NCBI RefSeq assembly: GCF_014698795.1
Contig: NZ_JACJTR010000007.1
Location: forward strand, 248,001-312,000
Length of the DNA stretch: 64,000 nt
DNA from: Nostoc sp. FACHB-892
GTDB taxonomy: Bacteria > Cyanobacteriota > Cyanobacteriia > Cyanobacteriales > Nostocaceae
Reading direction: 5' to 3'
Part shown: positions 48,326 through 57,251 of the stretch, one piece after another
Position numbering within the stretch: the first letter of the stretch is position 1
Layout: each line of letters begins with the position of its first letter
Translations under genes and position numbers: made by a program
The notes under the pieces: model-generated
The model's input: the letters and a program-made list of their open reading frames with translations, nothing else
What the model was told of the DNA's origin: nothing
Databases searched by the model: none

Positions 48326-49085
48326 TTGTAAAGCCTGTAAGTATTGGTTTGCACTCAGGACTGCTCTTTTTAGCTGAAGAGTAAGGTACTTATACGGGTT
48401 AAACTACACTGTTACTCAGGCTATTGCATCTGACTAATGGAGTACAATCACTAACTCATTCTGGCTTCAGAAATATATCTATTAATAGAGGCATCCAACT
48501 GATGAAACTGGGAGAATTTAGGCGCAATAATCAAATACTAATATTTTTGTTGAGTGCTACGTAGCTTTTCAGCAATTAAACCTTTAAAAAGACCAGTCCG
48601 AAAATTAAATTTGCATAAAGATAAAATAGAGAATTTTAGCTTTATTAATCTTGATATCTGCCCTATCTAGCTTTTGCGGACTATACAGCATAATAAATTT
48701 TGTTGAAACACAAAATTTGAAAATACTATTTTTTGCTTTTAAACTATCATTAACTATGTCAAAGCCCTATTCCTACATTGGTTTAAGACAGATAAGCAGC
48801 GTTTAAAACCCTTGTACAGACTGGATTATAAATTTACGGACAAGTCTAAAGCGATCGCTCTTTTGCCAATTTCTATAGGTGCAGTCATCAAATACCTGAT
48901 CTCCTTGGTATATAGCTTAGATTACTTAGATTATGATTAGTAGTCTGCTTTTCCTAGCAAAAGTTGGGTGACGGCTGGGAAAAGCGGAAAAGTATTTGAA
49001 CAAAAAAATTTGTATATTATGCTTTATTGAGCAGTATCCAGAAAAATTCTAGAATCGACTGGTATCTGATGTTTATTAGTAGAGA
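48326..49085. other. long intergenic region without visible gene
   Basis: 760 bp, AT-rich, one HIP1 octamer near 48852, no credible frame on either strand and no strong hairpin. Confidence 0.5.
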
Positions 49086-49769
49086 ATGAACCAACCCACG
49101 CTCGCTTATGTGGAAATGTCTCTACCAGATGGAACTCAGGCGGAGAAATTTGCAGCCATCCGGCGTTGGGGCATCGGTTTAGAGATTGCTAATTTGGGGG
49201 ATATACAGATAGACGTGTATAAATGCGCCCAGATCCCAATTACTGCTGTGCAGGCATATCAAATGCACGATTTTCATCCGCTTCATCGGAATGCAGAACA
49301 TCGTCATCAAGCCAAAATTCATGTAGAACATACCTTGGAGGTAGCCGCTCAACTGAATGCCCCTAGAATTGTGACAGTCTGCGGCTTTGGGCATGACCTA
49401 GTAGATAATCCATTAGAACGAGCGGTGGAATTCTTCTCCAACTTGGCTCAACGAGCAGCAAAATTAGGGGTTCGCATCATGATTGAACCCTTGAGTACCA
49501 AACGTGCTGGGGCATTAACACATCCTGATGAGATTGTGTCTCTCATCAGATGCTTAAATCAACCAAAAGTGTTTTCTATTTTGCTAGATACTGGACATCT
49601 GCTCGATAGTGGCTTTAATCTCAATTTGTTTTTCTCCCTTTGGCAGTATCCAGTCGAAGAACTGCAACTCAAAGGCATGAACTCAACTCCACCAACCTTG
49701 ACCATACCGCTCACAAGCTGGATAAAAGCCAAGTCCCCGCCCGATGTGATTTGTATAGAGCATCGTTAG
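49086..49769 (+). CDS. TIM-barrel sugar phosphate isomerase/epimerase, cut short by an in-frame TAG
   Basis: 227 residues of the xylose-isomerase-like TIM barrel. Metal-site residues are visible in VRIMIEPLSTKRAG (Glu), FSILLDTGHLLDSG (Asp and His) and VICIEH (Glu). The TAG at 49767-49769 is followed in the same frame by AISWKEFDQIIQKCFHSLEK and LNRNI before a TGA at 49845-49847, so the ancestral protein was about 253 residues. The lost part is the last helix only; metal ligands remain, so activity might persist. Substrate unknown. ATG at 49086. Confidence 0.85.
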   Translation: MNQPTLAYVEMSLPDGTQAEKFAAIRRWGIGLEIANLGDIQIDVYKCAQIPITAVQAYQMHDFHPLHRNAEHRHQAKIHVEHTLEVAAQLNAPRIVTVCGFGHDLVDNPLERAVEFFSNLAQRAAKLGVRIMIEPLSTKRAGALTHPDEIVSLIRCLNQPKVFSILLDTGHLLDSGFNLNLFFSLWQYPVEELQLKGMNSTPPTLTIPLTSWIKAKSPPDVICIEHR

Positions 49770-50029
49770 GCTATTTCCTGGAAAGAATTTGACCAGATTA
49801 TCCAAAAATGTTTCCACTCCCTAGAGAAATTAAATAGAAACATTTGAGTTGCAATTACCCTTGTGAGTTTACAGGAACTGAAACAGCATTGGGAATTCTG
49901 AAGCGATCGCTTTTAGGTGAAAAGTTATATGTACATAAATACCTTGATTTAATTTAGGTTTTAATATTTAAAATCAATGTACCGTTTCTGCTAGACTGCT
50001 TGAAACAGTTGACTCAAAAGAATAAATTG

Positions 50030-50611
50030 ATGAAAAGTATTTGTGTCTACTGCGGCTCTAATTTTGGTAATCGCAATAGCTATCTTGAGGCAGCACAAAA
50101 TCTAGGTGTCCAGATGGCAGAGCGCGGACTTACCCTTATTTATGGCGGAGGAAATGTCGGACTAATGGGTGCTGTAGCTGATTCCGTGCTAGCTGCTGGT
50201 GGAAAAGTTATTGGTGTAATGCCACGAGCCTTAGTTGATAAAGAGATTGCACACACTGGTTTAAGCGACCTTCGAGTTGTAGGATCAATGCACGAGCGTA
50301 AATCGCTTATGGCTTCGCTGGCTGATGCCTTTATTGCCCTACCAGGTGGGCTAGGAACATTAGAAGAATTTTGTGAAGTTGTCACCTGGACTCAACTTGG
50401 TTTTCATCGCAAAGCTTGTGGACTGTTAAACATTGACGGGTTTTATAACAGATTGATTTCTTTCCTTAACCACGCAACAAAAGAGCAGTTTATTCGCTCC
50501 CAACACAGAAGTATTGTTTTAATAGGGGAAACTCCTGCGGAATTAATTGAAAAGTTGAGTCAATTTGAAATTCCCAACGTACATAAGTGGATTGACCGGG
50601 AGCAACAATAG
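50030..50611 (+). CDS. LOG family protein (cytokinin-type nucleoside 5'-monophosphate phosphoribohydrolase)
   Basis: 193 residues from the ATG at 50030; family members begin KSICVYCGSNFG. The nucleotide-binding lysine-decarboxylase-like fold shows YGGGNVGLMGAVADSVLAAG and the signature PGGLGTLEEFCEVVTWTQLG (PGGxGTxxE). LOG enzymes cleave the N-glycosidic bond of nucleoside monophosphates, releasing free cytokinin bases in plants and some bacteria; many bacterial members act on AMP or have other targets. No isopentenyl-transferase gene is adjacent. Confidence 0.92.
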   Translation: MKSICVYCGSNFGNRNSYLEAAQNLGVQMAERGLTLIYGGGNVGLMGAVADSVLAAGGKVIGVMPRALVDKEIAHTGLSDLRVVGSMHERKSLMASLADAFIALPGGLGTLEEFCEVVTWTQLGFHRKACGLLNIDGFYNRLISFLNHATKEQFIRSQHRSIVLIGETPAELIEKLSQFEIPNVHKWIDREQQ

Positions 50612-50622
50612 TCTACTCATTA

Positions 50623-50838
50623 TCAACACATTAACCTGTTAATCGCGCTTTTCAATACCTTAAAAACAGCGATCGCAACAGGTTTAATTTCATTTTGTGC
50701 CCAAGTTGTACACATTTTGAGCAAATTATCTACAACTCTAGCAGCTTCAATTGATCTGTAAGGATGACGACGCTCAAAGCCAAACCTGTCCTTGCAATAT
50801 TCTTCAAGGTTGAATGCATCGAACGGTACAGTCTGCGA
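50623..50838 (-). pseudogene. 5'-truncated coding remnant, family unknown
   Basis: 72 codons open from just after a TGA, with no start codon near its 5' end: PFDAFNLEEYCKDRFGFERR, HPYRSIEAARVVDNLLKMCT, TWAQNEIKPVAIAVFKVLKS. Composition is clearly protein-like, with a basic C-terminus. It could be the tail of a transposase or of a DNA-binding protein; not recognised. Confidence 0.45.
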
Positions 50839-51125
50839 TCACCTATGGCGGGGCGTAAGCCCATCGCACAATTCGGCCACTCCATAAAGATAGAGGAAAA
50901 ACCAGGCTCAAGCAGCTTCCTGATGGTAATTTCCAGGCATCAATAAGTTTATTTTAATACCATATCGATAGCACTTTGTCAATACACTTAGATGCGTTTC
51001 CCCTGATATATTGCCTAACAATCTACTGAGGTACTATCAAGCCATCACAGTATTTGATGCTAGTTCTGCCGAAATGAGATAATGTAGTAATATAGATTAT
51101 TGTTGTAATACGTAAGGAAGGAAGA

Positions 51126-51200
51126 ATGATGACTCAATTATTAGCTGTCCGGGTTGCCTTCAAAAACTCAACCAACTCAAGGCGCAGAGATTTTCGTTAA
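51126..51200 (+). CDS. short frame with strong ribosome-binding site, probably truncated
   Basis: AAGGAAGGA six bases before ATGATG gives MMTQLLAVRVAFKNSTNSRR plus four residues. From 51178 the frame runs into an inverted repeat (CAAGGCGCAGAG at 51178-51189; CTCTGTGCGCCTTG at 51269-51282). A small mobile repeat may have cut a real gene after about 17 codons. Confidence 0.35.
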   Translation: MMTQLLAVRVAFKNSTNSRRRDFR

Positions 51201-51318
51201 ATCCTCCATTTACAGGAATGATACTCGAATTTACAGACACTAAGAAATTCATCTAGAAAAGTGTCTGCCTCTGTGCGCCTTGTCCGTTAGAAAAGCAGCA
51301 CACATAGAGGAAACATCA

Positions 51319-52377
51319 ATGAATTTGGATTTTTTAGGCTGGAGTGACTTTTTTACTCGCAGTTTTGCACCTTATAGCCAACAAGGTTTTAGCGTTGCTA
51401 GGGTTGCTATTGAATACAGAAATACTTACATCGTTTATAGCCAGCAGGGGGAACTAACAGCAGAAGTTACAGGAAAACTGCGACATCAAGCGATTCTTGG
51501 GCAAGATTTTCCTGCTGTTGGGGATTGGGTTATCATTCAGGCGCGAGAACAAGGACGCGCTAGCATTCACGGAATTTTGCCCAGAAAAAGCAAGTTTTCA
51601 CGAAAAATCGCTGGTAGTAAAACTGAAGAGCAAATTGTTGCAGCTAACATTGACACCGTGTTCTTGGTTTGTGGACTTGATGGCGACTTTAATCTCAGAA
51701 GAATTGAACGCTATCTGATTTTGGCAAACAATAGTGGTGCAAATCCAGTCATCGTTTTAAATAAAGCCGACCTGTGCAATTCTTTAGAAGATAATGTCTC
51801 AAAAGTTGAAGCTGTTGCCCAAGGAGTACCAATTTTAGTATTGAGTGCCACCACTGCTCAAGGGCTAGATGTCTTGAAATCATACCTCCAGCCAGGACAA
51901 ACAGTTGCTTTGTTGGGGTCTTCTGGTGTGGGTAAATCTACTATCACCAACCAACTTAAAGGTGCATCAGTACAAGCTGTGCAACCAGTGCGTCGAGGTG
52001 ATGACCAAGGTCGTCACACGACTACAAATCGAGAATTGATATTACTGCCGACAGGCGGCTTAATTATCGATACCCCAGGAATGCGAGAAATTCAAATTTG
52101 GGCAGATGGTGAAAGCTTGCAAGAAACTTTTGCAGACATTGAGACTTTAGCCGCAGAATGCCGTTTTCGTAATTGCCAACACAACAATGAACCTGGTTGT
52201 GCAGTGCAACAAGCATTACTTGAGGGAGAACTTGATTTTTTCAGATTCCTCAGCTACCAAAAATTGCAAAAAGAACTTAACTATCTTGTTCGCAAACAAG
52301 ACCAACGGGCGCAATTAGATGAGAAAGAACGCTCCAAGAAAATCCATAAAGCTATGCGAAATTATCACAAGCGTTGA
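51319..52377 (+). CDS. rsgA: ribosome small subunit-dependent GTPase A (RsgA/YloQ-like)
   Basis: 352 residues from the ATG at 51319 (GAGGAAACATCA upstream). The GTPase motifs occur in circularly permuted order: G4 NKAD, then G1 GSSGVGKST, the switch [10 protein letters not shown], and G3 DTPGMRE. An OB-fold precedes ([20 protein letters not shown]) and a zinc finger follows ([14 protein letters not shown]). RsgA checks late 30S ribosomal subunit maturation. The C-terminus is long and basic. A good terminator lies directly downstream. Confidence 0.95.
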   Translation: MNLDFLGWSDFFTRSFAPYSQQGFSVARVAIEYRNTYIVYSQQGELTAEVTGKLRHQAILGQDFPAVGDWVIIQAREQGRASIHGILPRKSKFSRKIAGSKTEEQIVAANIDTVFLVCGLDGDFNLRRIERYLILANNSGANPVIVLNKADLCNSLEDNVSKVEAVAQGVPILVLSATTAQGLDVLKSYLQPGQTVALLGSSGVGKSTITNQLKGASVQAVQPVRRGDDQGRHTTTNRELILLPTGGLIIDTPGMREIQIWADGESLQETFADIETLAAECRFRNCQHNNEPGCAVQQALLEGELDFFRFLSYQKLQKELNYLVRKQDQRAQLDEKERSKKIHKAMRNYHKR

Positions 52378-52409
52378 TGACGTTGAGATAATTAACTGAT
52401 TTTCTTATG

Positions 52410-52434
52410 GGACGGGGATATCACCCGTCCTTTT
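52410..52434 (+). terminator. Rho-independent terminator of rsgA
   Basis: GGACGGG / CCCGTCC stem with a seven-base loop followed by TTTT, 33 bp after the stop codon. Confidence 0.9.
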
Positions 52435-52492
52435 AATCAATCCTCACCCCTAGCTTCCAATTAATAAATCCGCATTGAAGGGTGTTCATCCA

Positions 52493-52678
52493 TCATCCGC
52501 CAGTAATATTCAGTAGGTAGCGGCGACACCTACCACCACAACGGTACAAGAAAACTGGCTCACAGGAGTGCATGGCTTTCTTAATTACCTGCTCTAAACT
52601 GGGGTTTGGTTTATCACTGTTGTACCAAATAATATGCGACTTTCTAAAATACTTTGCATTCAGCAAACTTGCGAACAA
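52493..52678 (-). CDS. short hypothetical frame
   Basis: 61 codons from a TTG: MFASLLNAKYFRKSHIIWYN, then SDKPNPSLEQVIKKAMHSCE and PVFLYRCGGRCRRYLLN. Protein-like, with a cysteine cluster, but the start is weak; it may be a remnant coupled to the gene ending at 52679. Confidence 0.35.
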   Translation of the reverse strand: MFASLLNAKYFRKSHIIWYNSDKPNPSLEQVIKKAMHSCEPVFLYRCGGRCRRYLLNITGG

Positions 52679-52822
52679 TCATTCTATGATTGACTGAATC
52701 TGCTGCTCAAGACCGCTACTGGTTTGACCATAGTTATCAATGGTCGGTTGGGCTGGTTTAGATTTAAGAAAGTTCAAGATATTCATGACGATGGGAAATG
52801 CTACTATAGCCAGGATTCCCAT
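52679..52822 (-). CDS. 47-residue single-span membrane protein
   Basis: From the ATG at 52822: MGILAIVAFPIVMNILNFLK, a hydrophobic helix, then a polar tail (SKPAQPTIDNYGQTSSGLEQ). No family recognised. It lies just before the 52493-52678 frame on the same strand, possibly as an operon. Confidence 0.4.
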   Translation of the reverse strand: MGILAIVAFPIVMNILNFLKSKPAQPTIDNYGQTSSGLEQQIQSIIE

Positions 52823-52835
52823 TTGATCGGGTACG

Positions 52836-53354
52836 ATGAATTACATCTTGCATAAATATAGCGATTGCTCCATAGGTAAGAGAATTGAGGGTCAGACAAT
52901 GCGATCGCCCTCCATAAAATCAACTGAGGAAAAAGTAGGGTGTATAACTGGTAGTATGCCTAAGATTGCTCAATGCGATCGTTGCCTTCAACGGATTCGG
53001 CACTTTTATATTTTCAGTTTAATATTTTTGCTGTTTTTAACGATAGCTACTAGTCTTTTTGCTTATCAAGTTTCACCGTTAAGAGATCCGACTTTTCTCC
53101 CTGATAGCGCAAATGGAGGTTCATTAATACCTTGGATGCAAGGCGTAACTGAAGACCATTGGTTATTGCTAGCTAATGTAGTCGCGTTTTTTCTTTCTAC
53201 AAATCTCACACTTATTATTTGGCAGACGCTACGATTCTATTATCATAATAAATGGATAAGTTTCATAACTATAACGATAACATGGACGATGTTATTTGGT
53301 AGTTTTATGTTCACATCGATAACTTACTTATTAATGCAGTGGTTAATTGATTAA
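52836..53354 (+). CDS. hypothetical membrane protein, three predicted helices
   Basis: 172 residues. A polar N-terminus of about 55 residues with a CDRC pair is followed by hydrophobic helices at about 58-78 (FYIFSLIFLLFLTIATSLFA), 108-130 (LLLANVVAFFLSTNLTLIIW) and 142-168 (ISFITITITWTMLFGSFMFT). No family is recognised. The start could instead be at MRSPSIK (residue 22) or MPKIAQC (residue 41), since the first residues look like non-coding sequence. It is probably an inner-membrane protein of unknown role. Confidence 0.55.
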   Translation: MNYILHKYSDCSIGKRIEGQTMRSPSIKSTEEKVGCITGSMPKIAQCDRCLQRIRHFYIFSLIFLLFLTIATSLFAYQVSPLRDPTFLPDSANGGSLIPWMQGVTEDHWLLLANVVAFFLSTNLTLIIWQTLRFYYHNKWISFITITITWTMLFGSFMFTSITYLLMQWLID

Positions 53355-53515
53355 CGCGAGAACCGCAGGAGTTACAGAAATTATTGATAAAATTTAGCTA
53401 TTCCAAAAGGTACATTATGAGCTGCTTAAAATTAAAGCAATAGCAAGGGGTGCAATACCATTTACTTCCCAGTTTTTGGCACAGAAATACTTAATCTTTA
53501 TAAAAATAAATTAGC

Positions 53516-54217
53516 CTAACGTTTTAAACATTTAAGACGAGTTAATCTTAGGAGTACTTGACAACAGGAAATTTTGAAAGAGGTTGCCAGACGATAAGAT
53601 TTACGGATTATATCTAAAGCAGAGTATGGCACACGGAGTCGAAGTGGGCGCAACACGGGACGGTATAACCAATAATAAGCCTTTTTTAAGTCATTCCATT
53701 TTGAACAGGCTTCAAGATGTAAAAAATCTGAAATGTCTACAACCAAACCTCTACCCTGATGCATCATAACATTACGCCCGTGAACATCATGAGGATGGAG
53801 GGAGCAACGTCGGGCATAGTCAAGAGCTTCATCGATGTCTCTTATCACCTGCTTGGGAATCGGTAAACCTAAGTGCATACAATCGTACAAAGTTGTTCCA
53901 TAAAGCCGTTTCAAAATTAAAAAGCTATCTTTGGCATACAAACACTCAGAAAATGCCGGGTGAGAACCTAGACGACGGTAGACTTCTACTTCCTCTTCAA
54001 AGCCTGATCGTCCTGGGGCATAAATTTTAACTACACACCCAGGGGAATCGGGGTGATAAACTACTGCGGCGTAATTTCCTTTACCAAGCAGCTGCCAGGG
54101 TTGTGGAAGATAGCTGACCTGAATGGGATTACGAGGATTGACACTTTCAATTTGTAATCTAGGCAGTAGTTCTTGATAAATGCTTTTGACCAGCTGTTCT
54201 GAAAGCAATTTGTCCAT
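53516..54217 (-). CDS. RIO/lipopolysaccharide-kinase-like protein kinase fold
   Basis: 233 residues from the ATG at 54217. A nucleotide loop LLGKGNYAAVVYHPDSPGCV, lysine in VVKIYAPG, the catalytic loop HPHDVHGRNVMM (HxDxxxxN) and the metal aspartate in VVDISDF are present. This is the compact kinase fold of the RIO/Kdo-kinase type. The C-terminus is very basic (RPLRLRVPYSALDIIRKSYR). Target unknown; it may phosphorylate a lipid, sugar or protein. An in-frame TTG lies ten codons upstream. Confidence 0.75.
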   Translation of the reverse strand: MDKLLSEQLVKSIYQELLPRLQIESVNPRNPIQVSYLPQPWQLLGKGNYAAVVYHPDSPGCVVKIYAPGRSGFEEEVEVYRRLGSHPAFSECLYAKDSFLILKRLYGTTLYDCMHLGLPIPKQVIRDIDEALDYARRCSLHPHDVHGRNVMMHQGRGLVVDISDFLHLEACSKWNDLKKAYYWLYRPVLRPLRLRVPYSALDIIRKSYRLATSFKISCCQVLLRLTRLKCLKR

Positions 54218-54347
54218 ACCGGATAAGTTTCTGACACCAAAGAACAAGATAAACTACTTGATTTATCTCAAATATTACGGCAAGAGTTGGAGTTGAGCTT
54301 AATTTTGAAATGGCAATCCCTATATTGTGACAACAGAGCTAGCAATA

Positions 54348-54591
54348 TGAAGCCATTGTGGATAACTGGCATAATTTTAACTGCGATCACTGGAGCTACC
54401 ATCACCGCTATCTCGATTTTACAAAGAACTAACCAACTATCCATCGCGCTTACCGAAGAATGGATAGCATCACAGTTCGTCAAACCGATGGTAGCCAAAT
54501 GTCAGTTGAGCTTTGTGGTATCAATGCCTCGGAAGTGAAACAAGGTGTGGAATGCCGGAATCAAATAGCTTTTGAACAGGCTAAAAAATAG
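54348..54591 (+). pseudogene. frameshifted, truncated thermonuclease-like (SNase) gene
   Basis: Frame one gives a signal-anchor, MKPLWITGIILTAITGATIT, up to LTEEW. The sequence then continues only in another frame as MDSITVRQTDGSQMSVELCG and INASEVKQGVE, resembling the SNase block VxDGDTIxVxxxxGxxxxVRLxGIDAPE. The DGD part is missing at the shift and the gene ends after 40 more codons, before the catalytic core. Confidence 0.65.
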
Positions 54592-54683
54592 CGATCGCTT
54601 CTAAAACTGGAGTGTGGAATCAAGACAAACGAAACTAGCCTTGAAGCTAAAACCAGCACTTCGGTTAAAATTTGTCGCAGATA

Positions 54684-55159
54684 TCAAGCAGGTGTAGAAC
54701 CACCAAGCGCATGGATGTAAGCCTCGGCAGTTTCCGCGCCAAAACCACCAGCTTGAGCATGACGGAGTAGCGATTGTACTATCGGCATCGCAATACTCAT
54801 GCCAAATAAGGCATTGAATCCTGCAACAACCACTGGTGCTGATAATATAACTGTAAATTTTGGAAATAACGCCAATACAGCCACTAAGATCAGAAAAACA
54901 ATTGGTGTAGCAATGCCTGCTGCCTTTGCGGCTTCTACAATTAAATTTTTATACTCTTCAACAGTAATATCGCCTCGATAAAGATCCAAGGAGTATGAAA
55001 TCGCTGTAACTATAAATTAGGTAAGAATAGCGGTTCCTGTAGCAGTGATCCCCAACTTAACAATTGTTCCTGAATTGTAGATAATGCAATCCTATAATTT
55101 CTGCGACTTCGCGCCAGATTTGCCATCAACACCCCACTCATCACTTCAATAGCCCACAT
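54684..55159 (-). pseudogene. decayed membrane protein gene (frameshift plus in-frame TAA)
   Basis: The 5' part reads MSGVLMANLARSRRNYRIAL STIQEQ in one frame. The coding signal then moves to another frame as SGTIVKLGITATGTAILT, hits TAA near 55020, and continues in that frame as FIVTAISYSLDLYRGDITVE, EYKNLIVEAAKAAGIATPIV, then two hydrophobic segments (FLILVAVLALFPKFTVILSA; FNALFGMSIAMPIVQSLL). The last 101 codons alone could still start at a TTG (54989). The family is not recognised. Confidence 0.6.
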
Positions 55160-55210
55160 CAGAAAGACTCTCGGTAATTTTGGGATAATCGATTAGGAAA
55201 GCGATGGAGT

Positions 55211-55383
55211 ATGGCGACAAAATCTGAAGTATTTATTAACTTTATTTACAACTTTTCGGTTAAAAACTGGAGCATCTTTTGGATGTTACTGCCTCAAACC
55301 CTTTTATTTAGAGATTTATAGCTCAATTACGCGCCCTCTACCCCAAATTATTATTAATTCTTGGGGTGATTGTGGCCAGGTAG
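55211..55383 (+). pseudogene. short frameshifted coding remnant
   Basis: ATG at 55211 opens MATKSEVFINFIYNFSVKNW, then LLPQTLLFRDL and a TAG. A single frame step gives AQLRALYPKLLLILGVIVAR and a TAG at 55381. Both parts look protein-like; family unknown. Confidence 0.35.
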
Positions 55384-55464
55384 CAAAGCTATATCGCTAT
55401 AATCGCGCCCATGATGACCCTGTTATAACCTTGTTTTAAAACGCTCTCACGGATAGGATGTCTG

Positions 55465-56367
55465 ATGAATACAGCCGCACACGAAGTTGCTCTTGACTAC
55501 ACGAACACCGTCCAAGCCGAGAAAACAGAAGAGATATCCCCAACTGCGCTCGATGAGCAATACGATACTGCCACTATAATGGGCGGACTCTACGGCGACG
55601 GGATCATTGGGTTGAAAGGAGCGTTTGAGCCGACGTGGGCAGATCGCCTCGGTGAGGATATTGAAGTTCTCTTCTCAGAAGCGCTCGCGCGTCCTGGTGG
55701 GGCCGTGGGGCGGGGACCTAACCGATACTACGTAGAAATTCACCCGGAGAGGCTCAGGGGGTTTCTCGACCTTGTGACACATCCTTGGGTAGTGGCAGTG
55801 TCAACCGCGATTCTTTCTAAGGATTACAAAATCGTGGAGATTGGGTTCGACGTGCCTCTGACTGGCTCCATGAATCAGCCGTGGCACCGCGACTTTCCCG
55901 CGCCTGAAGCCACTCTGACAGGACGCAGGCTCAACTCCCTTGCCTTCAACTTGACCACTGTGGACGTTGAAGAGGACATGGGACCGTTCGAGATAGCACT
56001 CGGCACCCAGTGGGATCAACCAATCGGCTTCAAACACGAAATGTTTCCGCCCAAATCTCTCTACGGCCGATACCAGGAGCGCACCGTGAGGAAGATGCCG
56101 AAGCGTGGAGATATATCTGTTCGGTCAGCACTGACCATTCATCGGGGTACAGGCAACCAATCCCAAAAATCTCGGCCAGCCCTAGTGCTTGGTGTAGATG
56201 CTCCAGATGCCCAAAACGCTTTGCGGCACGATCTCCAGTTTACTCGGTCTTACTACGAGACTATCCCTGTAGAACACCGAAAGCACTTCGCCTGCCGGAT
56301 CGTTGGAGAACTAGAACCTATCGTACAAGCGCATATGATCGAAGGACTCGTTATGGGCGAGGCTTAA
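55465..56367 (+). CDS. phytanoyl-CoA dioxygenase (PhyH) family protein
   Basis: 300 residues. The Fe(II)/2-oxoglutarate dioxygenase facial triad fits WHRDFPAPE (HxD) and TIHRGTGNQS (distal His), with KSRPALVLG supplying the 2-oxoglutarate arginine. The substrate is unknown; relatives hydroxylate fatty acyl, amino acid or natural-product substrates. G+C is clearly higher than in neighbours and codon use differs (CTC, GCG, CGG frequent), suggesting horizontal transfer. It lies among pseudogenes and has no biosynthetic partner. Confidence 0.85.
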   Translation: MNTAAHEVALDYTNTVQAEKTEEISPTALDEQYDTATIMGGLYGDGIIGLKGAFEPTWADRLGEDIEVLFSEALARPGGAVGRGPNRYYVEIHPERLRGFLDLVTHPWVVAVSTAILSKDYKIVEIGFDVPLTGSMNQPWHRDFPAPEATLTGRRLNSLAFNLTTVDVEEDMGPFEIALGTQWDQPIGFKHEMFPPKSLYGRYQERTVRKMPKRGDISVRSALTIHRGTGNQSQKSRPALVLGVDAPDAQNALRHDLQFTRSYYETIPVEHRKHFACRIVGELEPIVQAHMIEGLVMGEA

Positions 56368-56554
56368 TATGATGTGAGTTCAGTTTAAAACACATTGGTT
56401 AGCATATAAAAATTAAGGAGTTTTAACCTTTTAACCCAAGTGTATTGTTTTATAATGCCCAGATAAGTAATTAAAAGTAGCTAATAAAATCAGTAATTTA
56501 GGTTAATAACCCAAGTTGTTAGTTAACTTAGTGCTGTTTTTTAGTGACAACTGG
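56368..56554. other. AT-rich spacer
   Basis: Nothing coding is visible between the dioxygenase stop and the DUF1392-like remnant. Confidence 0.4.
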
Positions 56555-56869
56555 TCATACACTAACATTGACTAAATCAACATTAGCAAGCCATATTGTT
56601 CTGCTCTGGGTAGACACTTCTTCTAAAGTTGGGGAGCGCCACTCTACCCTATAGAGCCAATTATCTTTGAGACTAAAAATTCCTTGAATAATACGGCGTG
56701 TTGGCTGTTCACCGAAATCAACCTCAACTATGTCCCCCAGATTAAAAGCTGGAGTAGAAACAGTGGACTTTTTTAGTACATTTGTTGGATGAAATTCTTG
56801 CTCAGGTAAGTAAAGAGTTTTTCTCTGGCAAATAATTACATAAATCCATTCTTGCCCTGACCAGAGAAG
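56555..56869 (-). pseudogene. DUF1392-like remnant without start codon
   Basis: 105 codons open after a TAA: WSGQEWIYVIICQRKTLYLP, then FNLGDIVEVDFGEQPTRRII, QGIFSLKDNWLYRVEWRSPT and IWLANVDLV. The order (LGD.VEVDFG...RRI.QGI....NW.Y.VEWRSP) is what I recall for the C-terminal half of DUF1392 proteins of Nostoc. No ATG, GTG or TTG lies in its first 40 codons. The 56870-57251 region beyond holds only a HIP1/GGCGGGCGGTTACGCC repeat. Confidence 0.6.
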
Positions 56870-57251
56870 TTAAAGGGCATAATTCCAGTGAGTTATTTAG
56901 TTGTAGTAAAGTCTGATATCGAAGCTTAATTTTGAAACTTTCTCACACCATAAAGGAATAGAGAATTTTTAGAGTATGGATATGCAAGTTTTTGTCGCTG
57001 CACGAGGATAATTCGCTAGTCATGATCCTCAGAATTGGTAATCGGCGTATGTTCTCAGGCTTGACCGTTAGGAGCGTTAGCTCAATAACAAGTAGTGCTG
57101 TTTTCTAGCGGGGCTTAAATCATCCACAGCGTCGTTTTCCACTCCTACTTTCTAGTCTTGTGGATAATTTCTCAGCTTGCGATCGCCTACGGCGGGCGGT
57201 TACGCCATCGCTTAATTGATTTTTTAATCTTCACAAAAAATTGTAGTGTTT

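Noticed and set aside
50764-50946. 60-codon plus-strand frame
   Set aside because: Overlaps repeat DNA and the better supported minus-strand remnant at 50623-50838.
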